A stretch of DNA of 64,000 nt from Poriferisulfidus sp965221375 (GTDB taxonomy: Bacteria; Pseudomonadota; Gammaproteobacteria; Poriferisulfidales; Poriferisulfidaceae). Shown here piece after piece: positions 53,286-62,392 of this stretch. Position 1 is the stretch's first letter; the number at the start of each line of letters is the position of its first letter. The DNA is taken from NCBI GenBank assembly GCA_965221375.1, contig OZ244883.1, forward strand, positions 682,001 through 746,000. The letters are read 5' to 3'. The translations under genes and the position numbers were made by a program. The notes under the pieces are model-generated. The model ran no database searches. It saw nothing but the letters and a program-made list of their open reading frames with translations, and was not told the DNA's origin.

Positions 53286-55241
53286 TTAATGGTCGCCTAA
53301 CGCCATATCAATATAGCCGGTCGGGCAAACATCCGCACAAATATGGCAGCCGATACAACGGTCGTAGTCGGTATCGACATACCGGCCCGTTGTATGTTCA
53401 TCTTTTTTGACGCGGAAGACCGCATCCTGGGGACAGAAGACCACGCAATTGTCGCATTCAAAGCACATGCCGCAACTCATGCATCGGCCTGCTTCGGCGA
53501 CCGCCTGTTCGTCCGTCAGGCCCGCGACACGTTCTTCGAAGTGGCCGAGCACCGCCTCGCTGTCCGGGCCCGTTTCCGTGCGCAGGTTCCGCTCTTCATA
53601 GGGGAAATGCGCAAGGAACAATTTTTCATGCGTAATGATTTCCTGACTGGAGCGGTCCTCATAGTTGTGAACGGAGAATTTTTCGTCGCAGGTGCCACGT
53701 GTTTCCCCGATCTCGTAGGGCTCCGGTTCCAGGCCGGCTTCGGACAGTTTTGCCAGCAGATCGAAGTGGTGCACATCGACTTTCGGGCGTTTACGCATTT
53801 CCGCCTGCTTGAGGTACTGATCAATGCCTTCGGCGGCAATCGAAGCCTGGCCGATGGCGGTGGTCAGCAAATGAGGACGGATGATGTCGCCCGCAGCGAA
53901 ATGCCCGGGACGATCCTGCACTTCAAAAAATTTGGTGGCATCGATCAGGCCACGGCCGTTGTCGAAAGCTTCCAATCCGCTCAAGTCTCCTCCCTGGCCG
54001 ATGGCGGAGACGATGAGATCGGCTTCGACGACGAACTCGGTACCTTCAACCGGAGTGGGGCGACCTTCTTCCATCACACACTGCGCCATTTTCAGTCCGG
54101 TGGCCCGGCCCGATTCATCAAGGAGGACTTCCACCGGCATGACGCCATCGCGGATGTCCACCCCTTCACGCAGGGCGTCATGGACTTCGTGTTCTGCAGC
54201 CGTCATTTCTTCTTTGGGGAAAAGCGACGTCAAGGTAACTTTGGCGCCTTCGCGAGCGGCGGCCATGGCTGCATCGTGGGCGACGTAACCGCCGACGACA
54301 TGTTCGGGTCGCAGTTTCTCGTCCATGCCGGGGATTTTGCCCAAGCGGCGGGCGACGGAAACCACGTCGATGGAGGTGTCACCGCCGCCGACACAGATGA
54401 CGCGATCAGCGGTCACCTGCAGATGGCCCTTGTTGAAAGCCTCCAGGAAGGCGACGCCGGAAATACAGTTGGGGGCATCGCTGTTGGGAACCGGCAATTT
54501 TCGGCCGGTCTGACAGCCAATCGCCCAAAGCACGGCATCAAATTCCTTTTCGATTTCCTCAACTGAGATATCCGTGCCGACGCGGGTGTTGCTGCGGACC
54601 TCGATGTCGCCCATTTCAATGATGCGCTCAATTTCGCGGTCCAGATAACTGCGCGGGGTGCGATAGCCGGGAATACCATAACGCATCATCCCGCCCAACT
54701 CCGGCTGGCTTTCGAAAATGGTGCTGGCATGACCGCGACGCCGTAGCTGGTAGGCGGCGGCCATTCCTGCGGGTCCTCCGCCGATGATCGCTACCCGTTT
54801 GCCGCTGGTTTCATCGGGGCGCTCGAATTTAAAACCTTCGGTATACGCGGTGTCGCCAATGTATTGCTCGACCGAGTTGATGCCGACAAAATCTTCCACG
54901 TGATTGCGGTTGCAGCCATCCTGACAAGGCGCGGGGCAGACGCGGCCCATCATGGAGGGGAAGGGGTTCGCGTCGGTAGAACGGCGAAACGCATATTCCT
55001 GCATGCTGATGTCCGCCGGTGGTTTCTCAATGCCTCGAACGATGTCCAACCAGCCTCGGATATCTTCGCCGGAAGGGCAACTGCCCTGGCAGGGAGGCGT
55101 GCGATGCACGTAGGTCGGGCACTTGTGCGAGTGGTCTGCTTCGAAAATCTGGTCGCCGGGGCGATCCCAGCGGTAATCGTCATCCTCAAACCGCCGGAAG
55201 GTCAGTTTTTGCTCGGATACATTTTCACTTGGTGTGCTCAT
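53286..55241 (-). CDS. dsrL: DsrL, NAD(P)H:acceptor oxidoreductase-like iron-sulfur flavoprotein
   Basis: A 651-residue glutamate-synthase small-subunit-like flavoprotein. N-terminal cysteines (CPTYVHRTPPCQGSCPSG, CPAPCQDGC) precede the FAD motif VAIIGGGPAGMAAAY and the NAD motif ICVGGGDTSIDV. The C-terminal domain has two ferredoxin-like motifs (CMSCGMCFECDNC, CIGCHICADVCPTG). In oxidisers DsrL takes electrons from DsrAB to NAD, and it is a marker of the oxidative direction. Confidence 0.96.
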   Translation of the reverse strand: MSTPSENVSEQKLTFRRFEDDDYRWDRPGDQIFEADHSHKCPTYVHRTPPCQGSCPSGEDIRGWLDIVRGIEKPPADISMQEYAFRRSTDANPFPSMMGRVCPAPCQDGCNRNHVEDFVGINSVEQYIGDTAYTEGFKFERPDETSGKRVAIIGGGPAGMAAAYQLRRRGHASTIFESQPELGGMMRYGIPGYRTPRSYLDREIERIIEMGDIEVRSNTRVGTDISVEEIEKEFDAVLWAIGCQTGRKLPVPNSDAPNCISGVAFLEAFNKGHLQVTADRVICVGGGDTSIDVVSVARRLGKIPGMDEKLRPEHVVGGYVAHDAAMAAAREGAKVTLTSLFPKEEMTAAEHEVHDALREGVDIRDGVMPVEVLLDESGRATGLKMAQCVMEEGRPTPVEGTEFVVEADLIVSAIGQGGDLSGLEAFDNGRGLIDATKFFEVQDRPGHFAAGDIIRPHLLTTAIGQASIAAEGIDQYLKQAEMRKRPKVDVHHFDLLAKLSEAGLEPEPYEIGETRGTCDEKFSVHNYEDRSSQEIITHEKLFLAHFPYEERNLRTETGPDSEAVLGHFEERVAGLTDEQAVAEAGRCMSCGMCFECDNCVVFCPQDAVFRVKKDEHTTGRYVDTDYDRCIGCHICADVCPTGYIDMALGDH

Positions 55242-55265
55242 AAAGATCTCCGTGAACAGATTGGG

Positions 55266-56795
55266 TTAGGCCGCGGCCTCAAGTTCGGTTTCTTTTTCCT
55301 GCAGGCTACCGGTCAAAACAATCGCGTTGCTGACCAGCTGATGAACGCTGACGATCTGGTCCATGCTAAAGCCGTAGCTTGTCAGGACCTTGGCAAACTG
55401 GCTTTTGCAGATCGCACAGATGGCAGCCATGTGGGTGACGCCGTAATGGTCGACCACATGCTTTAAAGCTTCCATGCGCGGCAGAGCGCCTTTGACGCGC
55501 AGCTCCAGCAGATCATCCGTCAACAGTCCGCCACCGCCGCCGCAGCAATAGGTTCCTTCGCGGATAGTATCGGTCGGCATGTCATAAAAGTGATTGCAGG
55601 AGGCTCGGATAATGGCGCGTGGAATTTCGAATTGCCCACCCGGCACATCGCCCATGCGCGAAGCTCGCGCCACATTGCAGGAATCATGGTACGTCAGCAC
55701 CATGTCGTCATTTTGCGAGGGGTCCAAGCGCAGTCGTCCCTCTTTGATCAGGCCGTAGGTGACTTCGCAGATATGCTGAGGCACCGGGTAGTCCGGATCC
55801 AGAAAGTCAAACGGTCCGGCCAGGGTGTTCAGGAAACTGTAGGCGACGCGCCAGGCATGGCCGCATTCACCAAATACGATTCGCTTGACGCCCAGTTCCA
55901 GGGCCGCCTCGCGAATCCGCAGCGCCAGTTTGCGCATGTTTTCGTAGCTGCCGATAAACATGCCGAAGTTGGCGGCTTCCGAGGCATGTGAACTGAGGGT
56001 CCAGGAAAGTCCCGCCTCGTGGAGTACTTTAGCGTAGCCAATCAGCCCGTCGACATGCGGTTCGGCGAAAAAGTCGGCCGAGGGCGTCACCAGCAGGATA
56101 TCCGCACCTTTCTGGTCAAGCGGAAACTTGACGGCCACTTCCGTGTCTTCCTCGACTTCTTCTTCCAGACCTTCCAGCGTATCTTCCAAGGCAGGTTGGG
56201 GCAGACCCAGGTTGTTGCCGATGGTGTGGACCTTGCCGATGATCTCGTTGCAGTATTTTTGACCTTTGCCGATAGAGTCCATGACTTCGCGGGCCGCCAT
56301 GGAGATTTCCGCGGTGTCGATGCCATACGGGCAATAGACCGAACAACGGCGACATTGCGAGCATTGATGAAAGTATTTGTACCAGTCATCCAGGACTTCT
56401 TCCGTCAAGTCTTCGGCTCCGACCAGCCACGGGAAATAACGCCCGGCAAAGGTGTAATGACGTCGATAAACCTTGCGAAACAGATCCTGACGGGCGACTG
56501 GCATATTTTTGGGGTCCGTCGTGCCCAGGTAGTAGTGGCATTTGTCGGTGCAGGCGCCGCATTTCACACAGGAATCCAGAAACACCTGCAAAGAGCGATA
56601 GCGGGAGGTCAAATCACCCATCTTTTTGATTGCCACTTCTTGCCAATCGTCGACCAGCTCGCCAGGGAATCCCAGTGGCTTTTGGAAATCTTCCTTGGCC
56701 ACGTATGGCTGGCTATGCGCCATCGCGCCCTCCACCAGTTTGGGGATGACCGGATAGGGCTTGAGTTCGGGAGTCTCAAAAGCTGCTTCAGCCAT
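55266..56795 (-). CDS. dsrK: DsrK, catalytic iron-sulfur subunit of DsrMKJOP
   Basis: A 509-residue HdrD-like protein. Two ferredoxin motifs lie in CVKCGACTDKC (Cys76-86) and CSQCRRCSVYC, and the non-cubane cluster CCG motif is in TYCCGGGGGLLTDD. It is cytoplasm-facing and is thought to act on the DsrC trisulfide or disulfide. Eight-base overlap with dsrM. Confidence 0.97.
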   Translation of the reverse strand: MAEAAFETPELKPYPVIPKLVEGAMAHSQPYVAKEDFQKPLGFPGELVDDWQEVAIKKMGDLTSRYRSLQVFLDSCVKCGACTDKCHYYLGTTDPKNMPVARQDLFRKVYRRHYTFAGRYFPWLVGAEDLTEEVLDDWYKYFHQCSQCRRCSVYCPYGIDTAEISMAAREVMDSIGKGQKYCNEIIGKVHTIGNNLGLPQPALEDTLEGLEEEVEEDTEVAVKFPLDQKGADILLVTPSADFFAEPHVDGLIGYAKVLHEAGLSWTLSSHASEAANFGMFIGSYENMRKLALRIREAALELGVKRIVFGECGHAWRVAYSFLNTLAGPFDFLDPDYPVPQHICEVTYGLIKEGRLRLDPSQNDDMVLTYHDSCNVARASRMGDVPGGQFEIPRAIIRASCNHFYDMPTDTIREGTYCCGGGGGLLTDDLLELRVKGALPRMEALKHVVDHYGVTHMAAICAICKSQFAKVLTSYGFSMDQIVSVHQLVSNAIVLTGSLQEKETELEAAA

Positions 56796-57525
56796 TGCGG
56801 TTCTCCAGTTTCAATGCCCAGGCGGCAACATGGCGTCGCTCACGGGGGTTGTCAACCTGGTTGCGTGTGGGGCTGAAGAACACTCCAGGAGCATGGAGCA
56901 GCTTGCTGAACGGAAAAATCAGCATCAGCACCGCCACCAGCAACAGGTGGGAATACAACAGGGGGTCGTAGGGCAGGGGTTGCCAATTAAACACCAACAG
57001 CCCCAAGAAGAAAGCCTTGACGGCGACAACATCTACACCGACCGCAAAGCTCATGGCAATGCCCGTGACTCCAATCGCGATCAGCAGTGCCAGCATGAGA
57101 TGGTCGGAGGGTGCCGAGATATAGCGCACCCGGTCCACAGCTACGCGCCGCAGCCATAGGCCTAACAAGCCAATGACCATCGGCAGGGCCGCGTATTTTC
57201 CGAAAGGCTGCAGGAAAGCCACCCAGCCCCAAACCGGTTCAATGAAGTAGCGCAGATGACGCAGCAGAACCAGGAACAACCCCATATGAAACAGCCAGCC
57301 GAACAGCCAGGTCCATTTGTTGGACTTGAAAAGGCTTTCGAACAGGGTCAGTTCGCGCACCATGCGCAAACCCACCCCGACACGAGTAGTCGGGGCTGGG
57401 GTGGTGGGAATTTTAAGCGGCGCGGGCGTGCGCGCGTACCGAGAAATACGGAAGGCCAGGCCTGCGACCAGAACGATCGTAGCGCCGTAAAACAACAATG
57501 TCATGGCTAAACTTGCCAAGTCCAC
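56788..57525 (-). CDS. dsrM: DsrM, NarI-like cytochrome b subunit
   Basis: A 245-residue membrane protein with about five helices and haem-b histidines in GWLFHMGLFLVLLRHLRYF and SHLLLVAVLMLIFPFSKLLHAPG. It exchanges electrons between quinones and DsrK. 43 bases downstream of dsrC. Confidence 0.96.
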   Translation of the reverse strand: MDLASLAMTLLFYGATIVLVAGLAFRISRYARTPAPLKIPTTPAPTTRVGVGLRMVRELTLFESLFKSNKWTWLFGWLFHMGLFLVLLRHLRYFIEPVWGWVAFLQPFGKYAALPMVIGLLGLWLRRVAVDRVRYISAPSDHLMLALLIAIGVTGIAMSFAVGVDVVAVKAFFLGLLVFNWQPLPYDPLLYSHLLLVAVLMLIFPFSKLLHAPGVFFSPTRNQVDNPRERRHVAAWALKLENRNG

Positions 57526-57568
57526 GTTGGGGCCTCCGTTGGGGTATCAATGGGCGGCCTCGCTGGCC

Positions 57569-57901
57569 TCAAACGCAACCCGTGGGTTTCGGCAGACCGG
57601 CGTATTTACAAGCCTGTTTGGCCGGACCATACGGGAACAACTCATACAAGTACTTGCTGTTGCCCTTGTCCTTGCCAAGTTTTTTGCCGATGGCTTTGGT
57701 CAGGACACGTACAGCCGGAGCAATTTGATACTCCTCGTAGTACTCGCGCAGGAAGTTAATCACTTCCCAGTGGTTGTCACCGAGTTCCGCGCCGTCGGCT
57801 TGAGCCATGGCGTCGGCCAAAGCGGGTTCCCATTCATTGATGTTGGCCAGATAACCTTCTTCGTCGGTTTCGTAGCTTTTTCCGTTGACTTCGAGTGGCA
57901 T
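57569..57901 (-). CDS. dsrC: DsrC, sulfur carrier
   Basis: A 110-residue DsrC. The C-terminal arm keeps both redox cysteines, Cys98 and the penultimate Cys109 (KQACKYAGLPKPTGCV). It receives sulfur from DsrEFH and presents it to DsrAB. Compare the cysteine-free paralogue at 62393. Confidence 0.98.
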   Translation of the reverse strand: MPLEVNGKSYETDEEGYLANINEWEPALADAMAQADGAELGDNHWEVINFLREYYEEYQIAPAVRVLTKAIGKKLGKDKGNSKYLYELFPYGPAKQACKYAGLPKPTGCV

Positions 57902-57928
57902 GGGGGTTACCTCCTATACAAGTAACTG

Positions 57929-58231
57929 TTATAGCCAAGATTGAACATTGTCGCGTTCGCAGGCGAGTGCGACGAAACGATCGTAATCCACGACCTCAAT
58001 GCCTGCGATAACTCGATCTTCAGGCAATCCGCGTGCGGCCAAGTCCGGGCCGAGTGCGTAGACGTTCAGACGCGTCGCCGCGTCCTTGAGCGCATCCGTG
58101 TACGTCGTGCCTTCCACAGCGGCGACGACGGCATCTTCAATCAGCAACACCGCGTGGTCATCCCCCGCCAGGCGCAGACAGGACTCCAGCGCATTACGCT
58201 CAAAAGGGGACTTGTTGACAATATGAAGCAT
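57929..58231 (-). CDS. dsrH: DsrH (TusB-like)
   Basis: A 100-residue DsrH of the DsrEFH sulfur-transfer complex, with its single conserved cysteine early (ESCLRLAG, residue 18). ATG 58231 is taken; an in-frame TTG two codons earlier overlaps the dsrF stop. Confidence 0.94.
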   Translation of the reverse strand: MLHIVNKSPFERNALESCLRLAGDDHAVLLIEDAVVAAVEGTTYTDALKDAATRLNVYALGPDLAARGLPEDRVIAGIEVVDYDRFVALACERDNVQSWL

Positions 58232-58233
58232 AA

Positions 58234-58650
58234 TCAAAAACTTAGAACGACATCCTGTTCGGCCATCAAGGTCGCCAGTTCGTCGCTGTCGACGACGCGA
58301 ATGGAATCTTTTTCCGCCCAGTCGTCATCTTCATCTTCGTAGGTAAGTGGTTGCAAATCGTCGACCGAAAGGCCGCGTGCTTCCAGGGATTCGCGTTCCA
58401 CATAAATGTCGCGGATGTCGTAATCCCCGAGGGCGGCATACGTGCGTGAAAAATTTTTCATGCCAATGCCATCGGTGTTCTGATTTTGGGTCAGCTGATA
58501 GACACCATCGTCCAGAAAAGCCAGGCTGACCTGCTGATCAAAGGCGGCGCCAATCAACACGACTTCCAGGGATTCCAAGGCATAGATGGATCCGTACGGG
58601 GCCTTTCGGTTGACGTACATCAGCTTCTTGATTGTGCCTTCTTCACTCAT
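58234..58650 (-). CDS. dsrF: DsrF (TusC-like)
   Basis: A 138-residue DsrE/F-fold protein (KLMYVNRKAPYGSIYALESLEVVLIGAAFDQQVSLAFLDDGVYQL). It contributes to the alpha2beta2gamma2 DsrEFH complex; no catalytic cysteine is evident, as expected for DsrF. Three bases downstream of dsrE. Confidence 0.95.
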   Translation of the reverse strand: MSEEGTIKKLMYVNRKAPYGSIYALESLEVVLIGAAFDQQVSLAFLDDGVYQLTQNQNTDGIGMKNFSRTYAALGDYDIRDIYVERESLEARGLSVDDLQPLTYEDEDDDWAEKDSIRVVDSDELATLMAEQDVVLSF

Positions 58651-58653
58651 CGC

Positions 58654-59046
58654 TCAGTCTCCAAACGTCACCAGCCGGTCGCTTTGAATCGCCGCTTCGA
58701 TTAATTGCCCCAAACCGGAGATGCGAAACCCCGGCGCGATGTTGTCCGCATCCTTGCCGTGACGTTTTGCTTCATCGGCATCCAGCAGACCGCGTCGTTG
58801 TGCCGCCGCGACACACAGTACCAAATCCAGGTTATGCTCTTGCGCCAGTTCCGACCAGCGATCAACGACGTTGCGATCGTCCTGGGGCGGTACAGTCAAA
58901 CGGGTGCCGTTATTGACTCCGTCGTGATAGAAGAACACGCGAAACACTTCGTGTCCCGCCGCCAGGGTGGCGCGAACGAATTGATAAGCGCTGTCCGAGG
59001 CCTGGTGTTGATAAGGGCCCTCGTTGACCAAAATTCCAAATTTCAC
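58654..59046 (-). CDS. dsrE: DsrE (TusD-like), sulfur-binding subunit
   Basis: A 130-residue DsrE. The active cysteine is Cys78 in LDLVLCVAAAQRRG, the same position as in Allochromatium vinosum DsrE. It accepts persulfide sulfur and passes it to DsrC. Confidence 0.96.
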   Translation of the reverse strand: MKFGILVNEGPYQHQASDSAYQFVRATLAAGHEVFRVFFYHDGVNNGTRLTVPPQDDRNVVDRWSELAQEHNLDLVLCVAAAQRRGLLDADEAKRHGKDADNIAPGFRISGLGQLIEAAIQSDRLVTFGD

Positions 59047-59076
59047 AATAACGCTCCAGAACGGGTTCCTCTAGTA

Positions 59077-60150
59077 TTAGAAGCGGATATGTGCCGAAGC
59101 GTTCAAGCTGGATCGTGACCCTCGCCAGTTGTTGATGTGGAATTTGGTGAACGGCAGACCGGTACGCTCAAAGAACTGCGGCCAGCCGATTCGCTCAACC
59201 CAGTCGTTGATACGTTCCCAATCGTGGGCATCGTCCCGGTAGGCACGCAGAATGCGCTTGACGACTGCGGTGGCCTCCGGCCAGCGGGGTGGGTTATTGG
59301 GGATACCTGCTGCAACCAGTTTCTGGAACGTGGGCTTGCCACGGGCATTGGAGTGGTTGCCTCCGACCCAGATTGCCAACTTGGTGTGCTCCGGATCGTT
59401 AATCTGCATCGGTGGGCAGGGCGGATAGCAGGCGCCGCAGCAGATACATTTTTTCTCGTCCACTTCCAACGACGGTTTGTTGTTGACCAGCGCCGGGCGA
59501 ATCGCAGCGACCGGGCAACGCGCCACAACCGACGGCCGCTCGCACACGTTGGAGACCAGATCGTGGTTGATCTTCGGCGGTTTGGTGTGCTGCACGTTAA
59601 TTGCGATATCTCCCTGGCCGCCACAGTTAATCTGGCAGCACGAGGTGGTGATATGCACGCGATTGGGCATGTTCCAGCCACGAAACTCGTCAATCAACTC
59701 GTCCATCATGGCCTTGACGACGCCCGAGGCATCCGTGCCGGGGATGTCGCAATGCAGCCAGCCCTGAGTGTGCGAGATCATCGCCACCGAGTTCTTGGTG
59801 CCGCCAACGACAAAGCCGGATTCTTCCAAGGCATTGATCAGTGGCAGAACCTTGGCCTCGTCGGCCACCATGTATTCAATATTGCTGCGGATCGTGAAGC
59901 GGACGTAGCCTTCGCCGTACTCGTCGCCGATGTCGCAGAGTTTGCGCAGGGTAAAGACATCCAGAATGCGCTGAGTGCCTGCCCGTACGGTCCAGATGGC
60001 TTCCCCGTTGTGGGCGACATGCCGCAACACACCCGGTTGCGGGTCGTCATGATAAGCCCAGTTCCCGTAATGCTTGCGCATCAGGGGATGCAGGTACTGA
60101 AACCCGTCCGGACAGCCGGATTCGATAGGGGCCCGATGTTCCATTGCCAT
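59077..60150 (-). CDS. dsrB: DsrB, reverse dissimilatory sulfite reductase beta subunit
   Basis: A 357-residue DsrB. The sirohaem-[4Fe-4S] motif is in TTSCCQINCGGQGDIAI, and the ferredoxin insert is CICCGACYPPCPPM. With DsrA it forms the alpha2beta2 enzyme. DsrL, DsrEFH and sox nearby argue for the oxidative (reverse) direction. Confidence 0.98.
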   Translation of the reverse strand: MAMEHRAPIESGCPDGFQYLHPLMRKHYGNWAYHDDPQPGVLRHVAHNGEAIWTVRAGTQRILDVFTLRKLCDIGDEYGEGYVRFTIRSNIEYMVADEAKVLPLINALEESGFVVGGTKNSVAMISHTQGWLHCDIPGTDASGVVKAMMDELIDEFRGWNMPNRVHITTSCCQINCGGQGDIAINVQHTKPPKINHDLVSNVCERPSVVARCPVAAIRPALVNNKPSLEVDEKKCICCGACYPPCPPMQINDPEHTKLAIWVGGNHSNARGKPTFQKLVAAGIPNNPPRWPEATAVVKRILRAYRDDAHDWERINDWVERIGWPQFFERTGLPFTKFHINNWRGSRSSLNASAHIRF

Positions 60151-60165
60151 GATCGTTCCTCCCGC

Positions 60166-61428
60166 TCAGGCGGCTGCCTGGGTTTGTTCAGCCTTGCGCT
60201 GGAACCATTTCTCGGCTTCTTCTTCCCAAGAATCGGTACGCACATAAGAGCTGGTGCGGGGCTCGTTGATCATGTTGGGGTCGACTTCCACGCCAATCCC
60301 TTCCAGGAAGTTCACCAGACCGATGCGCTCAATCATCTCGCCGCAACGTTCGTGCTCCAGGCCATTCTCAGCCCAGAAATCGATCGTCTCCTCGGCCAGT
60401 TCAACCAGACGCTCGTAGTCTTCTTCGGTTTCCAGCTTCATGAACGGCACAATCATGGTGCCCATCAAGTCCCCGATTTTGAGGGTGCGCTTGCCGCCGA
60501 TGAGAATCGAGACACCTTTGTCATCTCCCGGCGAAAGCGCCTTGGGCAGCACATTCAGGCAGTGCATGCAGCGCACGCAATTGCGGTTGTCGACATGCAA
60601 CTGATCGTCGTCGGACAACGACAGGGCATTGGTGGGACAACGTGTCACGACGTTGTCGATCAGGTACTGCCGGCCCTTGGTCTTCAGATAATCGCCGATT
60701 GCTTCTTGGTCGACTTTCATGTCATCCCGCCACGTGCCAATGATGGAGAAATCGGCACGCTCAATGGAATTCATGCAGTCATTTGCACAACCGGAGACTT
60801 TGAATTTGAACTTGTAGGGGAGAGCCGGACGATGGACATCGTCGGTGAAGTTGTTAAGCAAGGTCCGATGGATTCGCATCTCATCGGCGTTCGACTGCTC
60901 ACAACGTGCGGCGCCTACACAAGACATTCCGGTGCGAACACACGGACCGGCACCACCCAAATCGAAACCATAGTCATTGATTTCGTCAAAGAAATGCTGG
61001 GTGTTTTCGGTGCTGGCACCGATAAACATGATGTTGCCGGTTTGGCCGTGGAAGGTCACCAGACCAGAGCCCCAGCGCTCCCAGCTGTCGCCCAATTGGC
61101 GAAGAATATCGGTGGTGTAATAGTTGCCGGCAGGGGGCTGGACACGTAGGGTATGAAATTCGCGTGATTCGGGGAATGCGTCACCGACTTCGGAAAAGCG
61201 CGGGATGATGCCGCTGCCATAACCAAAGACACTGACCGTGCCCCCTTTCCAGTACCCTTTGCGGGTTTCGTAAGAATGTTCCAACTGACCAAGCAGGTCG
61301 TTGGCGACTCCATTAATCCGGTCGTCCGGATGCTGATCGCGAAGTCGTTTGATGCCTGAAATGAAACTGGGCCAAGGGCCTTGCTCCAATTCATCAAGCA
61401 TCGGCGTAGGATGTTTTTGCTCCGTCAT
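60166..61428 (-). CDS. dsrA: DsrA, reverse dissimilatory sulfite reductase alpha subunit
   Basis: A 420-residue DsrA with the sirohaem cluster motifs CVGAARC and CANDC (VSGCANDCMNS) and a ferredoxin domain CVRCMHCLNV. The start at MTEQKHPTP has a GGAGG site (TGGAGGACGTGCAC then ATG); an ATG five codons upstream is inside that site. First gene of the dsr operon. Confidence 0.98.
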   Translation of the reverse strand: MTEQKHPTPMLDELEQGPWPSFISGIKRLRDQHPDDRINGVANDLLGQLEHSYETRKGYWKGGTVSVFGYGSGIIPRFSEVGDAFPESREFHTLRVQPPAGNYYTTDILRQLGDSWERWGSGLVTFHGQTGNIMFIGASTENTQHFFDEINDYGFDLGGAGPCVRTGMSCVGAARCEQSNADEMRIHRTLLNNFTDDVHRPALPYKFKFKVSGCANDCMNSIERADFSIIGTWRDDMKVDQEAIGDYLKTKGRQYLIDNVVTRCPTNALSLSDDDQLHVDNRNCVRCMHCLNVLPKALSPGDDKGVSILIGGKRTLKIGDLMGTMIVPFMKLETEEDYERLVELAEETIDFWAENGLEHERCGEMIERIGLVNFLEGIGVEVDPNMINEPRTSSYVRTDSWEEEAEKWFQRKAEQTQAAA

Positions 61429-61492
61429 GTGCACGTCCTCCATCAGGCGCGTTGTGTCCCGTGCATAGGATAAATTATTTTTGAGCAGATAT

Positions 61493-61514
61493 AAATTCCA
61501 CTATAGGGAAATTT
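61493..61514. promoter_or_regulatory. Imperfect palindrome upstream of dsrA
   Basis: AAATTCC at 61493-61499 and GGAAATTT at 61507-61514 form an imperfect inverted repeat about 65 bases upstream of the dsrA start, in the 263-base divergent region between dsrA and the exonuclease gene. Could be an operator, but AT-rich promoter DNA often contains such patterns. Confidence 0.25.
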
Positions 61515-61691
61515 TAGCAGACCACCCGATTACTCCTTTAGAGATAGGCGTTTTGCGGGCTTGTTTTCCCCTTGATCTTTTATAGGCCCAACCAAACGAA
61601 ATCGAAAGCGATTTCCAGGTCGGGCAAAGCGAGAGATTATAGTCCCAAGTGTTACAATTTTTGGGAAATTTTTTCAGGGGTGGCATCGACG

Positions 61692-62327
61692 GTGTCTCAG
61701 GATTTTTCCCGATTGGCGGAAGCAGTCTGTTTGGATGTTGAGACAACCGGGCTGGATTCTGATTGTGATCGCATCGTGTCGTTGGCAATGCTAAAGACAA
61801 ATTTCAGCGCATTGCGGAAAACCAATACATTGGAATTTGAAGTCAAAAAATTTCTTTTCCATCCCGAGCAAATGATTCCTCCGGACGCTACAAGCATTCA
61901 CGGCATTCGTGATGAGGATGTGTACAACGAACCCAAATTCGCTGAGCGAGCAGAAGAAATACGGGACCTTTTGGGCAACTTGCCAATTGTCGGCCATAAC
62001 ATCAAATTTGACATTGATTTTCTAAACATGGAATTCAGGCGTTCGGGCCTCAAGCCTTTAGTCAGGAATGAGACTTTCTGCACCATGCTCAAATATCAGG
62101 AAGATGTACTGGATGGTCGAAGAAGGGGTTCGAGATTAATTGATGCGGCTCGTTATTTCGGAATTGAGCATAACAATTTCCATGACGCCCAATTTGATGC
62201 ATTTGTTGCCGGTCAAATTGCGGGAAATTTTTGGAAAAGAGATAAAAAGGATAAATTGCATCGAAACATAATCGCGCTCATTGCTATCGGGTTACTCATA
62301 TTTTTTATCATAGAAATGTCTTCGTAA
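61692..62327 (+). CDS. DEDDh 3'-5' exonuclease with C-terminal membrane segment
   Basis: A 211-residue protein from GTG 61692. The exonuclease core of the DnaQ/PolC type has all five catalytic residues: CLDVETTG (D15, E17), GHNIKFDIDF (D107) and HDAQFDA (H164, D169). After the core, basic residues (WKRDKKDKLHR) lead into one hydrophobic segment, about 191-208 (IIALIAIGLLIFFII), ending four residues before the C-terminus, so it is probably tail-anchored with the nuclease in the cytoplasm. An alternative GTG is at 61680. Divergent from dsrA and upstream of rspA. Confidence 0.85.
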   Translation: MSQDFSRLAEAVCLDVETTGLDSDCDRIVSLAMLKTNFSALRKTNTLEFEVKKFLFHPEQMIPPDATSIHGIRDEDVYNEPKFAERAEEIRDLLGNLPIVGHNIKFDIDFLNMEFRRSGLKPLVRNETFCTMLKYQEDVLDGRRRGSRLIDAARYFGIEHNNFHDAQFDAFVAGQIAGNFWKRDKKDKLHRNIIALIAIGLLIFFIIEMSS

Positions 62328-62338
62328 CGCACTATAAT
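62311..62338 (+). promoter_or_regulatory. Promoter candidate for the DsrC paralogue
   Basis: A perfect TATAAT at 62333-62338 with TAGAAA 16 bases upstream (62311-62316, four of six). It overlaps the end of the exonuclease gene and lies 55 bases before rspA, so rspA can be transcribed alone. Confidence 0.5.
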
Positions 62339-62392
62339 TGGCCGGTACACCTCTTAGTTTTTTGATATGCACACAGGTTTCAGGAGGACCGT

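Noticed and set aside
53343..54566. Long + strand open frame opposite dsrL
   Set aside because: Same explanation: a GC-rich shadow of dsrL, low-complexity translation and no ribosome site.
59137..61149. Very long + strand open frame opposite dsrB and dsrA
   Set aside because: It mirrors the codon pattern of dsrAB; both subunits are unmistakable on the - strand, and the antisense product has no recognisable domain.
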